Made by a program: the position numbers and the translations under genes. A DNA stretch of 64,000 bases, taken from contig BLJB01000348.1 in assembly GCA_013423325.1 (NCBI GenBank), forward strand, positions 18,652 through 82,651, written 5' to 3'. Shown in pieces: positions 58,456-64,000 of this stretch. The number at the start of each line of letters is the position of its first letter. Position 1 is the stretch's first letter. Origin of the DNA: Usnea hakonensis. Lineage: Eukaryota > Ascomycota > Lecanoromycetes > Lecanorales > Parmeliaceae. Under the pieces are notes generated by a model that did not search any database, was not told where the DNA came from, and saw only the letters and a program-made list of their open reading frames with translations.

Positions 58456-58955
58456 CAAGGCTCCCAACGGTTGAACCGTTGGTTCAAAATGCCTGAACTG
58501 GTTCAAATAAGACGCTATACACGATTGGTAGTTGGTTAAAAAATATAAACCGTTGAACTAGTAGTTAAACGGTTCAACTACTAGTTTAGACCAAAAAATC
58601 TATTACTTCTATACCTCGTATAAAGGAGATTACCGACAGTATAAAGTAGATTTATAAGGGTAGTAGGAGGCCCTACTACTCCGGATTTATATTACGAAAT
58701 ATAGTAATATATTAAATAATGGCTACGAATTGTGGCTTCTCTACGAAGTGACCTACTAGCGCTAAACCTATCCGGGCTAATAATCTTTTAGGCTCTAACC
58801 CGAAGAGGCTTAGCCTTAGTAGATCTAAGAGAATTCTGAACCAACAGTTGAACCAGTTCACCACTGTTTATGAACCAGTCCACCAAACCAACTACCAAAT
58901 TGAACTGGTTCAACTATTAGTTAGCTGGTTCGTGGTTCAACCGTTGGGAGCCTTG
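58456..58955. mobile_element. 500-bp MITE with 22-bp perfect TIRs and 12-bp TSD
   Basis: Termini are perfect 22-bp inverted repeats. The left one begins CAAGGCTCCCAACGGTTGAA and the right one ends with its exact complement. They are flanked by an identical 12-bp direct repeat, so insertion is recent enough that both ends and duplication are unmutated. Subterminal regions repeat GGTTCAA / TTGAACC and ACTAGTAGTT motifs in both orientations. The middle is TA-rich. No ORF, hence non-autonomous. Perfect TIRs with a TSD near 9-12 bp best fit a Mutator-like (MULE) superfamily, but that is inference from TSD length only. The right end is 46 bp upstream of a gene start. Confidence 0.9.
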
Positions 58956-58967
58956 CAGACACCTCCC
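58956..58967. repeat. Target-site duplication, right copy
   Basis: Identical to 58444-58455. Together they frame the MITE exactly. Confidence 0.85.
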
Positions 58968-59001
58968 TTCCCTCTCCATCTCAACCTCCCCCCAACCGCC
59001 A

Positions 59002-60572
59002 ATGTTAAAGACCGACATGTCTCAGACTCCCCTCCCAGAGAAAAGCAGCGAGGATTCCAAGACTGAACAATTCCGCTTCATGGATCTCCTACCCGAGGTT
59101 CGCGACATCGTGTACGAGAAACTGTTCTGTCCCCACGTGAGTAGAGAGGAGCTCCGAGAATACAAGGAGGTCCGACGTTTTAACTTGGAACCTGCTATCC
59201 TGCGCACTTGCAAGCTGGTCTACGAAGAGGGTTCTAGGATCTTGTATGGCAAGAAGGACACCTTCTTAATTCAGATGGACGAATTCGCGCACGATGCGAT
59301 CACGCGAGGTGGGTCGTGGTTCGACACTCCGACGATCACGCAAGATAGGTCGTGGTTCGACCCTCCGATCCCAGTAATCATAGACGGCGAAGCTGGGGAT
59401 AAGGCCGTGTTGACAATGGAGATTGGACAGTATGTGGCAAAGCCCAGCAAATTTAAGCGGACCAAGAAACAGCACTTCAAATTCATTGGACTCTTGTCAG
59501 CTATACCAAGAGTCTGCAGGCTCCTTAGCTTTACCTCTGGTGTAATGGACCTGCAGCTCGATGTGCACATGGAAAGACCTGTTGCAAGGTCTCCAGAGCG
59601 TCGGCAATTGATTCTATCGTACTGCCTTCACTATTTTCAAGAAGCGCGAGGACTAGGGAATGCTATCATCTTCACAGAGCCTGAAAACAGCGACGAAGCA
59701 GCACGGATTGCGGATCTCATGACAACCCGACTAGACTCCGTCGCAGAGGCCTTGCGCATAGCTCGTGCTTATGAGTCTCGTGTTTCGAAACAGATGAAGG
59801 AGGAAAAATGGGACGAAGCAAGGGAAACGCTTCACAATGCTTTGGAATTCTTCGGCCTGCTGCAGGAACAGATGCCATTTGGTTACCTGATGTCATCAAT
59901 TTACGGGGGAATAGGAATAATAGAAGAATGCCCACTTGAAAGCATAATGATAGATATGCAGTGGAAATTCATTTTATGCTGCCTTGAGGCTGGACAAACG
60001 GGCGCTGTTCGGTACCAGGTCCGCCAAATGTTTCCCCGTTACAGGAGCATGCACACTCCAGCCCGACGGGGCGCCTATCAGCGCCGCGAGGCAGATGCCC
60101 ATTGCGCCCATGGTAAGGCATACGAAATTGATGGAGTCCCAAACTCCGCAGTTTACAGCTATCTGCAAGCTTTGATGTGTGCACCAGGACACGTCGAGGC
60201 GGACGAAGCTGTTGATCACCTCGAGGAACGGGTAAAGTCTAGCGCATGTCCTGAAGACCTGAGGGCCAAGTTGAACATCGAGGTCATCCTCAAGAAGTTC
60301 CGCCATCAAGGGTCGGGTCGCGACCCTTTAACCAAAGACGAAGCTAAAGAAGTCGCCAAAGGGTTTACTGCGACGGTACATCAAGGTAAGAAACTTCTCT
60401 ACAATGAACAACATTTTCATGTAAGCAGTATCCATATCCTAATGTTGACCCTGACACTCTGCTAACCGTTGAAAAGAATGACCTCTCGATCCTGGAGCCC
60501 TCATCTGCCCGGCGGCTGCCCGGCGACGAGGACTATGACTCGGAAGATGGCTACCGCTCACAATTCGACTAA
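59002..60572 (+). CDS. 2EXR-like N-terminal protein with long helical C-terminus (504 aa)
   Basis: Exons 59002-60420 and 60477-60572. The intron is GTAAGC...GCTAACCGTTGAAAAG and joins ...NEQHFH to NDLSILEP in phase 0. The 2EXR/F-box-like start FRFMDLLPEVRDIVYEKLFC continues to ILRTCKLVYEEGSRILYGKK. The body after about residue 150 is mostly helical (KFKRTKKQHFKFIGLLSAIP, then a TPR-like stretch AVYSYLQALMCAPGHVEADE). The acidic C-terminus EDYDSEDGYRSQFD is provided by exon 2. The second ATG (59017) is an alternative start. A 12-residue tandem duplication (GGSWFDTPTITQ then DRSWFDPP) encodes a 36-bp repeat at about 59298-59370. It is the fifth 2EXR-type gene in the window. Its promoter contains the 500-bp MITE. 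Confidence 0.72.
59298..59370 (+). repeat. 36-bp in-frame tandem duplication inside the 2EXR-like gene
   Basis: Two copies of a CGATCACGC...GGTCGTGGTTCGAC unit follow each other and add 12 codons. Length polymorphism is expected. Confidence 0.7.
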
Positions 60573-61176
60573 TAATGAAGGCCGAATGAGGGTGATCATC
60601 CGCATATCAATACGGCCTCTGTCAACAAAATGGCGTTTTCCTTTTCCAATCTCAATGACTCACAACTAGCTCGAGAGTTGAACAGCTTCTGTGATATCAT
60701 TAGGAGCGCCCGGGGAGTTGAGCCTGTCTTTGTTACTTCATTCCTGATTTCATGATCGGTATATGTTGTGAAGCCGGACTGGACGGACCTTCTTAGCTAG
60801 GACATATGAGTGAAGAATTCCCTTTCCGATAGCATATCGGATAGACGAAAGCATGTTTATCTGCCCTCAGGATCAAAAAGCCAGACCGATGATGCCAGAA
60901 AATGTTCACATGAAGCTAATCAGCTCAAATCTTCGTAGTAAATTTTCTGTTGCGTCTGTAGAGCTCAGGCCATTCTTGCATGGGAATCTCGAATTACCTG
61001 GCTAAGGCCAACTCTTGCAGATCGTCTAATTATCCTCCAACGAGCTGGGCCTGCGGACATGCCTTGAGTTCCTCTCCCATTTGGCTGTATGCACAAGCCA
61101 CCACGTCGTAAAGAGTAATATCTGCTACAACTCCCAGAAGCCAATGACAGCTGCTCCTAGGGTCTCTAGCCTAAGA
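60573..61176. other. Intergenic, convergent 3' flanks
   Basis: No gene recognised between the 2EXR-like gene and the acetyltransferase. Confidence 0.45.
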
Positions 61177-61998
61177 TCAGCTCACACCCTGCCTCTCTCT
61201 TTCTTCTCCAAAACCATCCTCGCCGATAGCCTGCCCTTCCCATGCCCCCACAACCCCAACCCAATCTCCCACCCCAATCCTTCTCCTCACAACCTTCGCA
61301 CCACTAGGTCTCAATTTCCTATAATACCCCTCCACCACCTCTTCTCCTATTTCGAACCCCCTCTTCCCATACCACTCCAACGCCTCCTCATTTGCTTCCC
61401 ATACATGTGCGTATATTGCCTTGACGTTTATATTCTGCCGTGGGTAATGGGTGAGGGCTGTGCAGATGATAGCGTCGAGGAGCGCAGTCGCGATGCCAAG
61501 GTGTCGATACGGAGCAAGGATGGCGAGGGTTTGGATATAGAGGTCGTGTGGTTGCTGGAGTGATGGCTGAGGGGTGGTAGCATTCACAGATGGCGGGCTC
61601 GGGACGGCCTCGAGGCGGCATTGTATTCCGCCAATGACCTTGGCTTCTGACTCGCCAGTCTCAGATGTGCAGGACGAGAATTTGCCGCCGAGGGAGTCCG
61701 GTTTCCGCTTGCGCGGTCGTGCTTGTTCGTGCCATTGAGCGCAGAGCGCGAGGGAGGAGGGCGAGGGATTGGCGATGGAGGCTTTGTAGAATTTGTCTTG
61801 ATAGCGTATGGGGAGGAGGAGTGTTATGAGTCTGCGATAGGCAGGGAGGGTTGAGGCGGTGATGGGTGAGATGGAGAGCTCGGTAGGAAGTGACGTTTGA
61901 GGGCTATGGTCGGGATCTGGTTTTGTAGAAGTGGAGGCGTGAGAGGAATAGGATCTTTTTTTTCGCGGAGGGAATTCTGTTTGGTAGATAGATGGCAT
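61177..61998 (-). CDS. GNAT N-acetyltransferase, NAA50-like (273 aa)
   Basis: Intronless. GNAT fold with LLPIRYQDKFYKASI, the beta-strand/substrate lip of NAA50-type enzymes, at about residues 61-75. LYIQTLAILAPYRHLGIATA at about 152-171 contains the acetyl-CoA loop (YRHLGIA in place of the strict Q/RxxGxG/A). IYAHVWEANEEALEWYGKRG then FEIGEE contains the NxxAxxxYxxxGF-type end of the fold. NAA50 acetylates N-terminal Met-starting proteins on ribosomes. Compared with the compact NAA50 (about 170 aa), this has a Ser/Pro-rich extension of about 40 residues at the N-terminus and an insert at about 85-145 rich in Ser, Arg and Lys, plus a basic C-terminus, so it may be a lineage-specific paralogue. 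Confidence 0.8.
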   Translation of the reverse strand: MPSIYQTEFPPRKKRSYSSHASTSTKPDPDHSPQTSLPTELSISPITASTLPAYRRLITLLLPIRYQDKFYKASIANPSPSSLALCAQWHEQARPRKRKPDSLGGKFSSCTSETGESEAKVIGGIQCRLEAVPSPPSVNATTPQPSLQQPHDLYIQTLAILAPYRHLGIATALLDAIICTALTHYPRQNINVKAIYAHVWEANEEALEWYGKRGFEIGEEVVEGYYRKLRPSGAKVVRRRIGVGDWVGVVGAWEGQAIGEDGFGEERERQGVS

Positions 61999-62599
61999 TT
62001 CAGAGATGTGGGGACTGAACTACGATGGGGCAATGGCTAAACAGTAAAGATGTACCTTACTCAAGCCCTAACCCTACCTTCGGAAGACAGCCCCAGTTTC
62101 GGGTGTAGAGCATTATCCGAAGAGTCTTGGCATGGTGCCTTCTTCGTAGATTAGAAAGAAGGCATTCCTCTTACATACCACGAACTTTACCTCTTCAATA
62201 CCAAGAATCAAGTTTTGCTACCTAATGCGCTGCAAACAATGGTCGCTTACTCTGACATTGATCATCGTCTGACCCAAATCCTAGTATCTGTAGACGCCTT
62301 CCCTTCATCATTCGCCTTCTTTCCTGGTAACATTACCACAGCTATGAGCCATCACACATGGACGCATCTCTGTTCGCACACGTTGTAAGCGTGCTCCAAG
62401 TCAAAATTCCATAGAGACATTTTCTTTTCCAGGCGGGCTTCCATGCAGTTCGTCCCCCTTTTGCTTGCTGCACTACGATCCGGTTGAAGCGCGTCCGTTT
62501 TTAAGCTGCGGATCTCGTTGTCAGCATGATAATCGACTTGCTACATTTGGAAGTGGCTCCCGGCCACTGCCGAGCCGAGGTATTTTAGAAGAAAGAGTA
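61999..62599. other. Intergenic up to the AT-rich boundary
   Basis: Normal composition, no gene. The transition to extreme AT content is abrupt near 62600. Confidence 0.5.
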
Positions 62600-63930
62600 T
62601 CCTCTTTGTAGACTTCTTTATCCTTTTATATAGTATTTAATAAAATATAGAAGTTTAGAATAAGCCTTCTTTACTATATAGATTTATATTTTTAAATTCG
62701 ATACTTAATTATTTAAATATTAGATAGGTTTATATTTTAGGGGTTAAATTAGGATATCTCTAAACCTCTTATAATTTTAGCTTATCTCGATAGTATAGAA
62801 TTTCTAGTATAACTAAATACCCTTTAATTTATTAAATTTAGATAACTTTTTAGATCTATATAAGATTATATATAAGGGTAATAAAAAGATAGTAAAAATA
62901 ATTAGATATAATAACTTTAAAAAGTTCTAATTAAATTATTTATATTTATAATTCTTTTTTAAAATTCTAGTATTAAGTTATTTACTTCTTTATCCTTTAC
63001 TAGTTAAGAAATTAAAAATACTAGAAATAGTAGAAGTAAATTTTAGAGTCTATAAAATAATAATTAGTATCTTTAAGATATAGATATTTATAGAGAAAGA
63101 CCCTAAAAATAAAAATCTAATTAGATTTCTTAAATAAATCGAATACTTATTTATTTTATTTATAAATTAGTATACTATAGAAGGATTAAAAGTTAATACT
63201 ATAAAAATATAGTTCTTTTAGAATAATATAAGCTTTATTATTAAAGAGTAGATATAGAGTATTAATAATAATTTATTAAAAGATTAGTAGGAGTTTAAAG
63301 AGATATTTATATAAAGATTTCTAATAGAATAAAAGTAAGACTTATTATCTAATACTTTAATAAAATTCTATAATCTAAAATAAGCTAAGCGGTCCCTTAA
63401 AGAATACTTTAATAAAGCCTATTATATTTATATTTATATTCTAAAAAAACTATATAATTAACTAGTAGAAAAGATAATTTTAGGACTCGATAATAAGATT
63501 ATTAGATAAGTTATTATAGGAATTCTAGGTAAAGGGAAAAAATCTTTTAAAAAAGTTCTAGAGATAATTTAGAATATAACTAGGTCTATTTAAGAGAAAG
63601 AAGATCTAAATAAATCTTAGAATACTTATAATAATATATATATAGAAATAAATCTAAAAGATAGAATTTTTATAAAGATAATATTAAAAATTATAAAGAT
63701 TCTAAAAGCTATATAAATATCTATAAATTAGAATAATAATAGACCGGCTATACCCCGAAGTTAATCTACTCTATAAGATTTTTAGTAGAGATAGAACTAA
63801 GGATATTAGAACTAAGAATATTAATAAAATTAGAGTTAATAAAATTAGAGGAATAATAATACTATTACCTTATTAGGATCTAGTAATATCTTTAGACTAA
63901 TAAGAATAAATCTAGCCTTATTCTAATTAA
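62600..63930 (+). mobile_element. RIP-degraded retroelement relic with gag-like pieces
   Basis: Composition drops to roughly 20% G+C or less, with TA, TAA and TAG everywhere, as after repeat-induced point mutation. Read in plus frames between about 63370 and 63620, broken pieces resemble an LTR-retrotransposon gag: RSLKEYFNKAYYIYIYIL, then GLDNKIIR, VIIGILGKGKKSFKKVLEII and EKEDLNKS, with stops where Gln or Arg codons would be. No protease or RT domain is within the window, and the right edge cuts the region, so the element's limits are unknown. Earlier parts (62600-63300) have no readable protein. Confidence 0.75.
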
Positions 63931-63934
63931 TTAG

Positions 63935-63959
63935 TTGGATTGGATTGGATTGGATTGGA
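63935..63959 (+). repeat. (TTGGA)5 microsatellite
   Basis: Five consecutive TTGGA units after the AT-rich relic. The sequence beyond it returns to mixed composition. Confidence 0.85.
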
Positions 63960-64000
63960 ATTCATACTCGTGTCTATCTAACTATGTGAAAGATAATTAC

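Larger units (their letters stand above)
58060..59001. other. Intergenic region occupied by a 500-bp MITE
   Basis: Contains the 3' flank of the signal peptide peptidase and the promoter of the 2EXR gene at 59002. The MITE takes up more than half of it. Confidence 0.55.

Overview
The window is nuclear DNA of a filamentous ascomycete (Pezizomycotina). Most genes carry short GT-AG introns of about 45-130 bp with CTAAC/CTGAC-like branch sites. The gene content fits this group: a Zn2Cys6 regulator, a Clr5-ankyrin protein, several 2EXR/DUF7730 proteins, a fungal rhodopsin-domain membrane protein and an NmrA-like protein. An extremely AT-rich retroelement relic of the kind left by RIP lies at the right edge. 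The family mix resembles Leotiomycetes such as Helotiales, but that placement is inference and no genus can be named. I joined exons by hand. For the multi-exon genes the summed exon length is a multiple of three with an open frame throughout, which is the main support for the models.

Layout. 0-13 kb: an 844-residue secreted protein of unknown function, a cupin, the Rab escort protein (MRS6/REP), a small secreted protein, and an intronless ferric reductase. 13-16.3 kb: apparently empty. 16.3-23 kb: a secreted GMC oxidoreductase whose frame depends on an unusual splice acceptor beside a C-run, a PPIL1-type cyclophilin, and a Zn2Cys6 transcription factor. 25-31 kb: a secreted protein with a duplicated cysteine module, then two convergent paralogous small genes sharing an HWHF motif. 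Between those two lies about 2.4 kb of intergenic DNA holding roughly a dozen copies of a near-palindrome and three copies of a 104-bp tandem unit. 31-36 kb: a cluster of four 2EXR/DUF7730-type genes, with a fifth at 59 kb. 37-47.3 kb: a zinc-finger protein with a TA-flanked MITE just upstream, a 98-residue membrane protein, a 1205-residue Clr5-ankyrin protein and a nine-exon rhodopsin-domain protein. 47.3-51.2 kb: no supportable gene. 51-62 kb: a secreted, probably GPI-anchored protein, an NmrA-like oxidoreductase divergent from exosome subunit RRP43, a signal peptide peptidase, a 500-bp MITE with perfect terminal repeats and a 12-bp target duplication ending 46 bp before a 2EXR gene, and a GNAT acetyltransferase. 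62.6-64 kb: the AT-rich relic.

Functionally the window mixes housekeeping genes (REP, cyclophilin, RRP43, signal peptide peptidase, NAT) with fast-evolving accessory genes (secreted proteins, 2EXR family, Clr5-ankyrin, GMC). I see no biosynthetic cluster backbone. The most unusual content is the palindrome array framed by the convergent paralog pair, and the two small inverted-repeat elements placed immediately upstream of genes.
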